Assembly: GCA_027886185.1 (NCBI GenBank)
Contig: WOAB01000878.1
Coordinates: forward strand, 4,290,001 to 4,354,000
Direction of reading: 5' to 3'
Length of the DNA stretch: 64,000 bases
From: Rheum nobile
Taxonomy: Eukaryota; Streptophyta; Magnoliopsida; Caryophyllales; Polygonaceae
The notes under the pieces are model-generated. The model ran no database searches. It saw nothing but the letters and a program-made list of their open reading frames with translations, and was not told where the DNA came from. The position numbers and the translations under genes are program-made. Each line of letters begins with the position of its first letter. Position 1 is the stretch's first letter. Positions 1 through 11,930 of this stretch are shown piece by piece.

Positions 1-1328
1 TCTCCGATAGTCGATGCAACTACGTTGAGGTTTCTAATTGGCATGACTGTGTTTGAAAAACTACAGATGTGCCTTATGAATGTCGTGACTGCATACTTAT
101 ATGTGTCACTTGATACAGACATCTACATGAGAGTCCAATAAGGACTAAAACTGCATGAGTCCAACAAATCTGAACCTCGAGAAATGTTTTCTATAAAACT
201 GAGGAGGTCGTTGTATGGATTGAAACAGTCAGGATGGATGTGGTACAACCGTCTTAGTGAATATCTTATGAAAGAGAGATATAAGAATAATGCCATATGT
301 CCATGTGCTTTCATCAAGCGATCCAAGAATGGATTTGTTATTATCGCAGTCTATGTAGATGATTTGAACATCGTTAGAACTTCCCATGAACTTCAAGAGA
401 CTGCGAAATATTTGATGAAAGAATTCGAGATGAAAGATCTTGGTAAAACTAAGCTCTGTCTTAGCTTACAAATTGAGCACCTTAAGGATGGAATTTTTAT
501 AAATCGATCTAATTATACTGAAAAAGTATTGAAAAAGTTTAATATGGACAAGGCTCATCTTTTAAGCTTTTCCATGGAAGTTTGATCCCTCAATGTAGAA
601 AATGATCAATTTCTCCCTCGAGAAGAGAACGAAGATGTTCTTGGTCTAGAAGTACCATATCTAAGTGCAATAGGTGCTCTTATGTATTTAACTAACAATA
701 CAAGACCAAATATTGCTTTTGCTGTGAATCTTTTGTCCAGGTTTAGTTCTGCACCTACAAGGAAGGATTGGAATGGGATCAAACATACATTCCGCTATCT
801 CCGCGACACACATTATCTTGGGTTATTCTATTGTAACCAAAGAGACGCTACCTTGGTCGGATATGCAGATGTAGGTACTTATCAGACCCACATAAACCCA
901 AGTCACAAAATGGCTATGTGTTCACATATGGAGGAACAATTGTTTCATGGATATCAACAAAGCAAATTGTGACTGCCATATCATCAAATCAAGCATAATT
1001 GATTGCTTTGTATGAAGCAGGAAGATAATGTGTGGCACTACGAGCAATGATCAAATTCATCCAGAAAGAATGTGGAATGAGGCCTATCAATGACGACCCA
1101 ACATTGTTGTATGAAGACAACTCAGCATGTGTTGCTCAAATGAAGAAAGGCTACATCAAGGGAGGCCAGACAAAACATATATTACCTAAATTCTTCTCTA
1201 CTCATGAACTGGAAGAAGCTGGGAAAGTTGATATCCAACAAATCCGGTCGAACGACAACTTGGCAGATATGTTCACAAAGTCATTGACTCCTAAGAAATT
1301 TGCAGAGCTGGTGTCCAAGATTGGAATG
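1..1328 (+). pseudogene. CopX: Ty1/copia pol 3' portion (RT and RNase H), broken
   Basis: This is the C-terminal half of a copia polyprotein whose 5' part lies before the window. The RT palm is visible with the catalytic motif YVDD near 355-366, followed by the copia connection region and an RNase H with the signatures YEDNSACVAQ and ADMFTKSL near its end. The frame is broken by TGA at 583-585, where related elements would be expected to carry CGA. A one-base loss near 889 shifts the frame just after GYADVG. The element stops at 1328 because SireA inserted there; its 3' end resumes at 11931. I do not assign a copia lineage. It is an inactive relic. Confidence 0.85.
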
Positions 1329-2452
1329 TGTAGGATCGTGATTGTTAGATAAAAATTTAAGGAACTCAGAATATCAATTCTCAGTTCCTTTCGCAACGGA
1401 AATAAACAATCAAACAAATGACTAGTTCCTTATAGTGGAAACCTTTGATTGCCAACTCGCAATCCAGGATAAAAACCACTACCTTTCTTTCGAAAGGATT
1501 TCAAAGTCTACTTCTTGATTTCTTATCTCTTTTGGTTACAGCTTATCCTAGAAATGAACACACAGTTCCTTTGCCTTACACACAGTTAGACAATCCTAGA
1601 TAACTTAACACAATCAATAATCAATCCAAGAAACAGACTTTCGCACCTAGGAACTATCACTTACAGTCACAGAAACTTAGCACTCAGCTTTTCTTCCTTG
1701 ACTGGTTCCTCTTGATCTCGGTTTGCTTTGATGATCTTGTTTGGAGGTTCACACTAGATATTTGCTAATGAGTGTGAGTCGTGTTTTTGTGCTCAAATAT
1801 AACCCTTGAGTTAGTCTTCCTTTTATAGAGGATTCTTCGCAGCTTAATCTTCTCTGGGTTCCCACAGATTGAGCTTGCTCTAGGATGAGTGGTTCTCCTT
1901 GGTCCACGTTGTTCTTGGCATGTGCAAACAACCTAGGCAGCTCAGAATCCTTCTAGGTTAGTCAACCTCTTCAGCCAAGTCGTTCTCCAGCTTCCTTCTT
2001 CCGAGGTTCAACAATCTGGGTACTTGGGAACTGTCTTCTGGACAGCGACAGGTTCCATGTCCTGTCGCTTTCACCTTTTCTGTCCGAGGTTCAGCGTCTC
2101 TAGGTTTCTTGTTGTTTTGCTCTTGGACAATGGCGGGCTTTTGGAAGCTTCGGACAAGTCGTTTTCAACAACTTTTGTCCGAGGTTGTGTGTCCCCAGAT
2201 TTCTCGGGAATCACAAAGTCGCATGCTGTGTTCTAGGCACACTTGGGTTCCTCTGGTTTCCTTCATCTGTCTTGTTCCTTTGGTTCCCTTGTCCTGTTTG
2301 ACTTTCTTGCCTTCGATATATTCCTGTGGTTCCTTAAAACACATCTTTGAGATAAAAAATTAGTATCATAATATTTGTCATCGTCAAAAGTAGAGAAACT
2401 GAGGAAATGAACTCTCAGGGGAACCTAAATTCCAGAGTTTCGTTTCCTAACA
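1329..2452 (-). repeat. SireA 3' LTR
   Basis: This 1,124-bp LTR is equal in length to the copy at 10802-11925. It begins TGTAGGATCG and ends CCTAACA on the plus strand. Read on the minus strand, a TATA-like TATAAAAG lies at about 1820-1828, and copies of a CTCGGAC(A/G)-type motif sit upstream of it. The putative polypurine tract abuts it at 2453. Confidence 0.93.
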
Positions 2453-2710
2453 ATTTCCCCCTTTTTGATGATGACAAATACAAGGAACCTGGCAACATAA
2501 TAGGACTTTGAATTTCATGAGACCAGTTGAGATTAAGGGAGTTACAACATTACAAATTAATGATAGAGTATTCAATGGTTGCAAATTCCCCCTAAGCAAG
2601 TGAACGAGTTTATTTCAAATTCCCCCTTAGAAGTAGAACTAGTTCAGAGTTCCTATTAGTTCAGTAGTCTCCAAAGTTCAAGGTTTCTATCCTTTTCTTC
2701 CCCCTTTTGA
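2453..2710 (-). other. SireA cluster of polypurine-tract-like motifs
   Basis: On the minus strand, four purine runs containing GGGGG or a near match precede the 3' LTR: 2698-2710, 2618-2630, 2586-2594 and 2453-2466. The last abuts the LTR and should prime plus-strand synthesis. SireB has the same four-fold arrangement. Multiple polypurine tracts between the last ORF and the 3' LTR are known in Sireviruses. Confidence 0.7.
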
Positions 2711-3055
2711 CATCATCGAAAAGATTAAGTACGAGTTAAGAACATGATATCCAAGAGAATATACAATTGCATCAAACTTATAACAGAAGCATAATGGAAA
2801 CTGAAGGCAAAGGCAAATTAATCATAGAAACGAAGCCAAAAGATAATCATTAAAGCTTAAACTGATCATTGTTTAAGGACGGGTACGACATAATACAACC
2901 AACATAAGCCAACAACAAAAACAACAAACTGCAAAGACAATAACAAAAGCAATCATTAGGAAAGACGATAAATGGATAGAAGAGGGGAGTAGGATCCTAA
3001 GGGAAACTACTAGCACGCTGTGGTGTTTTAGCACTGGGAACCAGAACAAGCGTTC

Positions 3056-4667
3056 CTATGGCAGAGCAGCGGCCTCCTCTTCAGCATCTTTGTCGACAGT
3101 TCCTACATTTTGGCCCGTGGCCTGATGAGAACTGATTGCACCTTGCCAATCCTTCTGAAGAACGTCTACCAGAGCCACAACAGCAGAACTTATACGCCAC
3201 AACTCTCTTACTTGATCATGGAGGGCGATCGGGATAGCAGTCGAGCCCACCATGATAGTATTTTCAATACGATCCAGAGCAGTAAGGATCACAGAGGAGT
3301 CGTGAGAGGGGTTGAGATGTGGCTGGGAACTAGAAGGGGCCTTGGAACTGGCATTTTCCTTAGGCATTTGAGCTTGAGCTTCAGAAGGGGGGGTCTTGTT
3401 GTTCCTTTGTCTTCAACTTTCGAACTGTGGCCATGGTAAGATACTTGCTGTAGACTGTCTCAGGCAAATCAACTGGGTACTGGTGAAGGTTGGAGAGAAT
3501 ATTTTTGATGATATGAGGGAAGGGTAAAGCATGGGAGTCATGGGATGAGCAGAATTGCATGTGGGCTAAGACAATGCGAGGGTGATCCAATTGAACACCA
3601 AAGAGCACCTTGTCCATGTAGATGGCATCTGTGATGAGAACATTGTTCTGGTGCTCCTGTCTGGGAACCAGATTGCAGGTGATCCAGAAGTGTAATAACT
3701 TGTTTGCGATGGAGAGATCCTTTGTCTCTAAAGATGAGGGGGAGGCGCCATCATAGATTTTCTTGACCACTGCTCCCTTGGATTTGTAGCCCTTTCCTTT
3801 GGGCCATCCCTTCTTTTGAGGCAGAATGCCAAACCCAAACCTTGACTCGATCCCTAGAGCAGACGCAATTAGGTTGGTGGACAGAGGATAGCTGGTTCCC
3901 TTCCATATAAGAATGGCGTCGTTACAGGGAGAGTTCTCCTTCGCATGCACAAACTCCATAGACTGGTAAAACAAGTGGACAACCTCATCAGAAGCAGAGA
4001 AGGGTTCAAACAGCATCTCGTCCCATCCTTGAAACTGCAGTAGAGAATGGAACTCAGCCAGGGCTTCTCCAAACATTTCCTCATCTTCTTCTTCTAGTTC
4101 TTGGGTCCAGAACTCCTTGCCGATTATGAGAGGCTTAAGGATCTTCCTCTTAGAGAAGAAAGAGGAGACCTGACCCAGGGAGGAGGAGGCAGAGAGGGTG
4201 GTGATTTTGGATCTTTTTGAGGATTTGGTTTCATAGGGAACTATGGCTTGGGAACTCCTCTTTCTCTGTTGCATTCTAGTGGCGACAGAGGGACCAGGGT
4301 TAGAAGTGGTTTTGGATTTGAGGCTTACTGGTGAGGGCTCAGGGTTGAGGAGCTCTTGGAGAGACTTGTCAGGCGAGGAGTCATGAGAGCCCCCTTCGGA
4401 GACGGTTTTGGTAGCCGATTCCGAAGCCAGAGAGATGGCCATGGCTTTCTCCTCACCCTTGGGCTTTGTTGGCTCCTTGGGTTCCTCTTCGGCTTTCTCT
4501 TCAGGTTCCTCCACTATTTTCTCCACAGGTTTCTCTTCCAGTTGGGATTTATGAGAGGAGATGGCAGAAACGGGTTTAGAGGATGAAGCTGCCTTCTTTT
4601 CTCGAAAGGCTTTGAGAAGGGCAGCCTCCTCTTCATCTTGAACAAGGTTAGGGTTTGGATCAGCCAT
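3056..4667 (-). pseudogene. SireA third ORF (envelope-like ORF of Sireviruses)
   Basis: The first segment (4667 to 3381, 428 aa) starts MADPNPNLVQDEEEAALL. It has a Ser/Lys/Glu-rich low-complexity N-terminus and a more ordered central part. A second segment (3367 to 3056, 103 aa) in another frame continues the same protein with a predicted helical heptad region. The frameshift sits at a run of seven Gs on the plus strand near 3387-3393, so slippage or a replication error is likely. SireB carries the same protein in one frame with a single nonsense codon, which shows this is a real conserved gene of the family. Its position after pol matches the so-called env-like ORF of Sireviruses; I see no clear signal peptide or membrane span, so an envelope function is not supported here. 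Confidence 0.75.
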
Positions 4668-5492
4668 TTTTGAGGAGCTTAAGGATTTCTGTGTTTGAGA
4701 GAAATGAGAGGCAGAGGATCAGAGAGATGGTGAGTTGTGGGATCAGCTTGGAGCACATGTGCAACTCTTTAAGGGCGGTGAAGACTGAGATGACCGTAGA
4801 ACCAAATCCAGCCGTTGAGAAGATCAAGGTAAATTTGGGGCATTGAATACTCTTGCAGCTTTTCAGAATGGCTAACCCATTTTCAAAACTTATCCATTTA
4901 GAGAAGAGGGATGTCTGCCATCTGATAAGACCGTTCTGAGCCTCTGCAGTTTGCCATAAATAACTTCTGGGAAGTGCCAATCTAGCCGTTGGAGAGACGT
5001 TTAATTCTGGTTCCTTTCTGGCGAAGTGTTCAGCGTGCTAGAGGAACATATGGGAACCTTTGATGTGGGTTAACATAATGGAAGCAAAAGGTATGTTCCC
5101 ATAAAAGGAATCAGGGTAGGCTCTTTATTGCATTGCACAATAATTCTCAGAGAGGGTTTTAGAGATGGATCATAGAGAATTAACTTGAGCAATGAGACAA
5201 GGGTGGGTCTTAGTACACAATCATCATTTCGGCTTGTATCGTTGGGAAACAAATATGATCAGATTGTGACTTTTGGGCCATGAAGAAAACTTGAACAATG
5301 AGGAATTAAAAGAATAATGAGGACCAAAAGGAAACGAGCCACAAAAAAATTATCTAAGCCTTTTTAAGAAACCATTATGACAAAGAGGGTTTGTAGCAAA
5401 AGATATAACACAAGGACATCAAGACTCAACAAGTTAAATATCTTAAACTAGTCAATGAGGGGAACTGGAAAGAATTCTTTGAACTAAGGTCA
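4668..5492 (-). other. SireA spacer between pol and third ORF
   Basis: About 825 bp with no convincing gene. SireB has only about 260 bp here, and its two ends match the ends of this spacer, so SireB carries an internal deletion of roughly 0.55 kb. The spacer might hold the promoter or splice acceptor for the third ORF; nothing diagnostic is visible. Confidence 0.5.
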
Positions 5493-8400
5493 CTACTGAG
5501 TGATAGGAATTATTCCTAGTTCCAATCTAAGGTTCTCGAAAGGAACTCTATTCAATGCCTTGGTGAATATATCTGTAACCTGATCTTCAGTTCTACAAAA
5601 TTTCATAATGATGTTTCCCTTCTCAACATGATCTCTAAGAAAATGATGTCTTATGTCAATATGCTTGGTCCTAGTATGATGCACAAGATTCTTAGAGATG
5701 TTTATGGCACTAGTGTTATCACAAAGAATAGTGAGAGGGCCATAAGACATACCAAAATCTGCGAGTTGTTGCTTTAGCTAGAGAAGTTGGGAACAGCAGG
5801 AGACAGTCGCAATGTACTCGGATTCTGTGGTGGAGAGGGAGACTGAAACTTGTTTCTTTGATCCCCATGACACAAGGCAAGGGCCTAGGAACTGTGCCGT
5901 TCTAGAAGTGCTCTTCCTATCCACCAAGTATCCAACATAATCAGCATCAGTGAAACCCATCAGCTCAAAGGGACATTCTTTGGGGTACCAAATTCAGAGA
6001 TCGTCAGTTCCCTTGAGATATCGAAGTATTCTCTTCACAGCAGCCAAGTGGGTTTCTCTTGGACAAGATTGGAACCTAGCACACAAGCCAACAGCAAAGA
6101 CAAGGTCTGGTCGACTGGCGGTTAGGTACATGAGTGAACCGATCATACCTCTATAGAGCTTCTCTTCCACTAGAGGACTCGAATTGTCCTTATCCAGATG
6201 GGCAATGGTGGATATGGGAGTGGAGAGAGGCTTGCATGAATCCATTTTGAACTTCTTCAGTAGTTCCCTGACATACTTTTGTTGATGGATTTGAATACCA
6301 TCTTCCTTTTGAGTGATTTGTAATCCGAGAAAGAATGTGAGTTCCCCAATTAAACTCATTTCAAATTCACTGCTCATCAAGTCTTTGATCTTGTCTACAA
6401 GGGACAGGTTAGTGGAACCAAAAATAATATCATCAACATAGATTTAAACCACTAATATGTTACCTTCTTCTTCTAGGATGAAGAGAGTTTTATCAATGAC
6501 TCCACGCCTGTAGCCATTTGAGAGTAGGAACTGGGCAAGACGATCATACCACGCTCTGGGAGCTTGCTTGAGGCCATAGAGTGCCTTGTCTAGAAAGTAG
6601 ACATGATTTGGATGATCGTCGTCTTCGAAACCAGGAGGTTGTTTGACATAGACTTCTTCTTGAAGAATTCCATTGAGGAAGGCTGTCTTTACATCCATTT
6701 GGAACAACTTGAATCCTTTGTGTGAAGCGAAGGCAATCAACAATCTTATTGCCTCAATCCTTGCCACTGGAGCATAGGTTTCATCATAGTCGATGCCTTC
6801 TTGTTGATTGTATCCTTGAGCAACAAGTCTTGCTTTGTTCCTTATCACAACTCCTGTATCATCCAGCTTGTTTCTGAATACCCATCTAGTTCCTATGATG
6901 TGTTTATCCTTGGGACGGGGAACTAGATGCCATACTTTGTTCATTTCAAACTGATGAAGCTCTTTTTGTATAGCTTGGATCCAGTCTGCATCCTTCAGTG
7001 CCTCACCTATGTTCTTTGGTTCCATAATAGACAGAAAGGCATTAAAAGAAAAGAAGGTTAGATGTTCATACCTGACTGGAGGTTTGACGACTCTTCTTTC
7101 TCTGTTGGGAGCCAGAGCATTTGATGTGGAGACATTCTGAGTTGAGCATTCAGCTTCCTTGTTAGGATCATCTTCTCCATTGAAGATCATGTGGGAAGAT
7201 GAATCATTGAAGTCTCCACAGATGTTGTCGTCATGCTCATGGTTCCCAGAAATGGATTGTTGTTCATTATCCATGGGAACTGGTGGGGGAGCCATTGGAG
7301 GGTTCCGATCAGCAGGACAGGAACTGGGAGGAGTGACATTTTCATCTGGATCTTCTTGAGATGACTTGGGAAATGGATCTTCAAAGGAACTGGTGGTATT
7401 CTGCATAATCTTTCCAAGTGATTTTTCATTAAAAATAACATGAATACTTTCTTCTACCTTTTTAGTCCTTTTGTTGAAGACCTTGTATGCCTTACTGCCT
7501 GAGGCATAACCAATGAAGATTCCTTCATCACTTCTTGGGTCGAACTTGCCAAGATTGTCCTTCCCATTGTTGTGCACAAAGCATTTGCATCCGAACACCC
7601 TCAGATGTGAAATGTTGGGAACTCTTCCTCTTAGGAGTTCATAGGGTGTCTTCTCTGTGATTGGGCGAAGCATGGCTCTATTGATGATGTAGCACGCTGT
7701 GTTGATCGCCTCAGCCCAAAATGATTGGGAGAGTCCACTTGAGATCAGCATAGTTCGAGCCATGTCCTCCAAGGTCCTGTTCTTCCTTTCTACTACTCCA
7801 TTCTGTTGAGGAGTGTATGGTGCAGAGAAGTTGTGATCGATGTCATGCTCACTGCAAAAGGCTAGAAATTCTCCATTTTCGAATTCGGTGCCATGGTCAG
7901 ACCGAATAGCATTTAGTGAACAATCAAGAGATTTTTCTAACAAGGGAACCAAATCTTTAAATCGGTCAATAACTTGACTTTTAGATTTAATGAAAATGGT
8001 CCAAGTAAAATGAGAGAAGTCATCGACAATAACCAAGATATACCTGTTCCCTCCTAGGCTTTGAACTCTCATGGGTCCACAAAGATCCATGTGGATGAGT
8101 TCAAGAGGCCTTGAGGTGCTTACCATGTTTTTGGACTTGAAGAAACTACGAGCCTGTTTCCCTTTGACACAGTCAGAGCACAGTTCCTTAGATGTGCCAC
8201 TTAGCTTTGGCAGCCCTCTAACTAGCTCCTTTGAGTGTAGCTTTTGAATCAGCTTGGTGCTAGCATGACCGAGGCGTTGATGCCATAAATCAGCTTGGTC
8301 ATTCACAGTTGAGAGACAAAGTTTTTCCTTGGGAACAAAGGATGGATCAATTATGTAGACATTGTTGAATCTTTTCCCTTTTAGGATGATTTGTCCCGAG

Positions 8401-8714
8401 GAGTCAAGGACTGAACATTCGTTTGATCTGAATCTAACTTCATTGTCTCCTTGATCACACAGTTGTGACACACTTATTAGGTCAAAACCAAGATTGTCAA
8501 CAAGGTGAACTTTGTTTACTTGAATGTGATCGTTGAGTTTCACAGTTCCTATTCCATAGATTTTCCCTTTGCTTTTGTCTCCAAAGGATATGTTCCCTCC
8601 TTGGAGAGGTTGAAGAGAGGTCATTTGATTTCTTCTTCCCGTCATATGGCATGAGCAACCACTGTCAATGTACCATAGTTGGGGTTGCCTCTCTTCTTTC
8701 TGCACACAAGGGAA
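5493..8714 (-). pseudogene. SireA pol: protease, integrase, reverse transcriptase, RNase H
   Basis: Read from 8714 to 5493 in one frame. Domain order is protease (WYIDSGCSCHMTG), the integrase zinc region (LWHQRLGHAS), the integrase core (including HMDLCGPM and TPQQNGVVERKNRTLE), copia RT with YVDD just after 6444, and RNase H ending near ADYVGY, TKHIDIRHHFLR and DIFTKAL. Three nonsense codons break it: TAA at 6444-6446 (CAA in SireB) immediately before YVDD, TGA at 5994-5996 (TGC in SireB) and TAG at 5778-5780 (TGG in SireB). There is no frameshift. It shares a frame with gag, separated only by a UAG at 8715-8717. Not functional as written. Confidence 0.9.
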
Positions 8715-10751
8715 CTAAGATTTCTGAACCCAGCGAAGCTTGGCTTTACTGGGGGGATTAGCATTCCGAGTCTGTGAATAACCAGGGAACTGGTTCCTTT
8801 CATGGTAATGAGTACTTTTCTCCTTTTCAAGGTTCCTTTTCTTAGCACACTCAGTGTTGTTATGACCATTCTTACCGCAGTAGGTACACAAACAATTGTA
8901 AACAACATGTCCATATTTTCCTTTTCCTGGCCTAAAAGGTTTTTCAGTTTTCCTTTTGTTAAAATCAACATTGTTTCTAACCTTGTTATGGGCCATGTCA
9001 ATATATCTTTTGTGAGCAAAGGAATTGGTGAACCATTGGTTTTCAGGAACCATATTTTCTTTTCCCTTTGGTTCCTTCTTAGGACTTTGAGAGCCTTCAT
9101 TGAGACGTTTGGCAACCTCAGCCTTGTTCTCAAGGACCATGATCTTCTCTGATAGGAATTGATTCCTATCGCGAGAAGTGGCAAGAGCAATACTGAGATT
9201 TTCATTCATCTCAACAAGTTCTCGCCTAGCCTTTTCTTCTTCAGCATCATTGTTCCCTTTATTATTGACATATCCTAATCCATGGAATTGTCTCACAAAA
9301 ATAGTTTGATTTATCGTTTTTCCATTAATGGAATTAGTGAGAATGTCTAACCTATCAATTATGGATTGAAGCATGTCATTTCCAGGTGGGTTAGCATGCA
9401 AGGGAACTTTGATAGAATCTATGCTAGTTTCATCACAAGATTTGCAAGTTTTAAGGTGACTAGCATGCACATTCCTAATATCAATGAGTTTGGCGTGAGT
9501 TTCAGCTAGGTCTTTCTCAGTTTCATCAAGTTTCTTACTCCAAACAGAATTCTCAACAGTCAAGCAAGCAATTTCATCTTCACAATCATCTAGTTTCTGT
9601 TGAAGGGAACTGGTTTCCTTTCCTAGTTTCTTTATGATCTTAAGAAGTTGTTTCTTATCACAATCAACTAGGGATTTTAAGAGACCGTCAGAAGTTACCT
9701 CAAGGTCTTCTGAGTCGCTTGAGTCTCCTTTTTCCATGAGACATCTTCCTCCAGAGAAGCCACTGAGATCCAGTTCCTCATCTGAGTCTTCTCCCCATGA
9801 GGCTACGAGAGCCTTCTTTCTCTGAGGTCTTTCTTCTTGCTTTGAGTCTTCCTTGTTGGGACAATTCTTAGCATAGTGTCCCTTTTCCTTGCACTCGTAA
9901 CAGAAGACTTCCTTGAGATCTCTTCTGGGTCCATTGTGGGAGGAACTGTCCTTTTGGAACCTTCCTTTCACAAAGAATTTTTTGATGTTCTTTGTGAAGA
10001 GGGCCGTAAGTTCATCCTCCTCTTCTTCTAAATCTGAGTTCTCTTCCTCCATCTCGAGCCTAGAGAAGGCTTTGGAGATCTTGAGGCCAATTCCTTTCTC
10101 CAGTTTCTTATCGGCATTGGATTTGGTGTGCTCTCCTTCTTCAACTTCCAGTTTCCCTATGACTTGGGTCAAGGGAAGGGATTGGATGCTTGGAGTGTTC
10201 TTCATGATTCCCTTGAGAAGGGTGAACTTGGAGTTGAGTCCATTGATGACCACCAGGGACTTGGAAACTTCATCCAGATCAACTCCCGCCGCTGTCAACT
10301 TTCCAATTAATCTGTTGAAGCGGGAGTAGTACTCTGAGATGGTCTCAGTTTCTGTCATTTTGAAGGTATGGTATTCTCCTTCCAAAGCAAACTTTCTGCT
10401 TTGCTTTAGTTCCTCACTTCCTTCATGCATCTCCTTGAGAGCTTTCCACATCTCCTTTGTTGTCTTGATGCCTATGACCTTGTCCATGTCTTCTCTGTCC
10501 AATCCATTGAGGATGAACTGCCTGGCCTTGGCATTCTTCTCCATGATGACATAGTGTTCTGGTTTCCAATCTTCTTCCTTCATGGTAAGATCGACATAGC
10601 CATCTCTATTTTCGACTATCCTCCAGCATTGGTAGTCGTTGGTCTTGATGTGGCTTTCCATGCACTTTTCCCACCATGTTTCTTCTCATTTCTTTCGGAG
10701 ATATGGCTTGTTGGTGGAGATTCCGAGCTCAAACTTGCTTGGTTGAGACAT
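8715..10751 (-). pseudogene. SireA gag
   Basis: The start ATG is at 10751-10749 (MSQPSKFELG), shared with SireB at 23084. A TGA at 10688-10686 closes codon 22, where SireB has GGA, so the longest open part starts at 10661 (648 aa). It contains a UBN2-type gag core (near WKPEHYVIMEKNAKARQFIL), an acidic stretch, a CCHC knuckle CYECKEKGHYAKNC, a long coiled-coil-like middle and a second knuckle CTYCGKNGHNNTEC near the C-terminus. The frame ends with UAG at 8717-8715 and pol continues in the same frame. The same UAG is present in SireB. Confidence 0.88.
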
Positions 10752-10787
10752 GATCTGCAAACTTAACAAAGATCTAGAGCTTTTCCT

Positions 10788-10799
10788 GCTCTGATACCA
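10788..10799 (-). other. SireA primer binding site
   Basis: On the minus strand this reads TGGTATCAGAGC, complementary to the 3' end of initiator tRNA-Met, the usual primer for plant copia elements. It lies two bases inside the 5' LTR. Confidence 0.92.
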
Positions 10800-10801
10800 A
10801 T

Positions 10802-11925
10802 TGTAGGATCGTGATTGTTAGATAAAAATTTAAGGAACTCAGAATATCAATTCTCAGTTCCTTTCGCAGCGGAAATAAACAATCAAACAAATGACCAGTT
10901 CCTTATAGTGGAAACCTTTGATTGCCAACTCGCAATCCAGGATAAAAACCACTACCTTTATTTCGAAAGGATTTCAAAGTCTACTTCTTGATTTCTTATC
11001 TCTTTTGGTTACAACTTATCCTAGGAACAAACACACAGTTCCTTTGCCTTACACACAGTTAGACAATCCTAGATAACTTAACACAATCAATAATCAATCC
11101 AAGAAACAGACGTTCGTACCTAGGAACTATCACTTACAGTCACAGGAACTTAGCACTCAGCTCTTCTTCCTTGACTGGTTCCTCTTGATCTCGGTTTGCT
11201 TTGATGATCTTGTTTGGAGGTTCACACTAGATATTTGCTAATGAGTGTGAGTCGTGTTTTTGTGTTCAAAGATAACCCTTGAGTTAGTCTTCCTTTTATA
11301 GAGGATTCTTCGCAGCTTAATCTTCTCTGGGTTCCCACAGATTGAGCTTGCCCTAGGATGAGTGGTTCTCCTTGGTCCACGTTGTTCTTGGCATGTGCAA
11401 ACAACCTAGGCAGCTCAGAATCCTTCTAGGTTAGTCAACCTCTTCAGCCAAGTCGTTCTCCAGCTTCCTTCTTCCGAGGTTCAACAATCTGGGCACTTGG
11501 GAACTGTCTTCTGGACAGCGACAGGTTCCATGTCCTGTCGCTTTCACCTTTTCTGTCCGAGGTTCAGCGTCTCTAGGTTTCTTGTTGTTTTGCTCTTGGA
11601 CAATGGCAGGCTTTTGGAAGCTTTGGACAAGTCGTTTTCAACAACTTTTGTCCGAGGTTGTGTGTCCCCAGATTTCTCGGGAATCACAAAGTCGCATGCT
11701 GCGTTCTGGGCACACCTGGGTTCCTCTGGTTTCCTTCATCTGTCTTGTTCCTTTGGTTCCCTTGTCCTGTTTGGCTTTCTTGCCTTCGATATATTCCTAT
11801 GGTTCCTTAAAATACATCTTTGAGATAAAACATTAGTATCATAATATTTGTCATCGTCAAAAGTAGAGAAACTGAGGAAATGAACTCTCAGGGGAACCTA
11901 AATTCCAGAGTTCCGTTTCCTAACA
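10802..11925 (-). repeat. SireA 5' LTR
   Basis: This is the partner of 1329-2452, with the same length and the same termini. A TATA-like element reads on the minus strand at about 11294-11301. The target duplication GAATG follows at 11926-11930. Confidence 0.93.
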
Positions 11926-11930
11926 GAATG

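Larger units (their letters stand above)
1329..11925 (-). mobile_element. SireA: complete Sirevirus-type copia retrotransposon
   Basis: The element is 10,597 bp and has two 1,124-bp LTRs (1329-2452 and 10802-11925), termini TG...CA, and a perfect 5-bp target duplication GAATG (1324-1328 and 11926-11930). On the minus strand the order is 5' LTR, PBS, gag, pol, a third ORF, a set of polypurine tracts and the 3' LTR. A large gag with two CCHC knuckles, an extra ORF after pol and several polypurine tracts are known hallmarks of the Sirevirus group. The LTRs are equal in length and differ at roughly two dozen positions by eye, so the insertion is fairly old. Gag and pol each carry nonsense codons. 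Confidence 0.93.

Noticed and set aside
1749..2363. Short open frames in Sirevirus LTRs
   Set aside because: They are in the LTRs and are repeated in both copies without any recognisable domain.
3110..4586. Plus-strand open frames in SireA
   Set aside because: Shadows of the minus-strand third ORF.
8802..10766. Plus-strand open frames across SireA gag
   Set aside because: Shadows of gag on the other strand, without a known domain.
10788..10799. Possible tRNA pieces at primer binding sites
   Set aside because: Only 12-17-base complements of tRNA ends; no cloverleaf around them.
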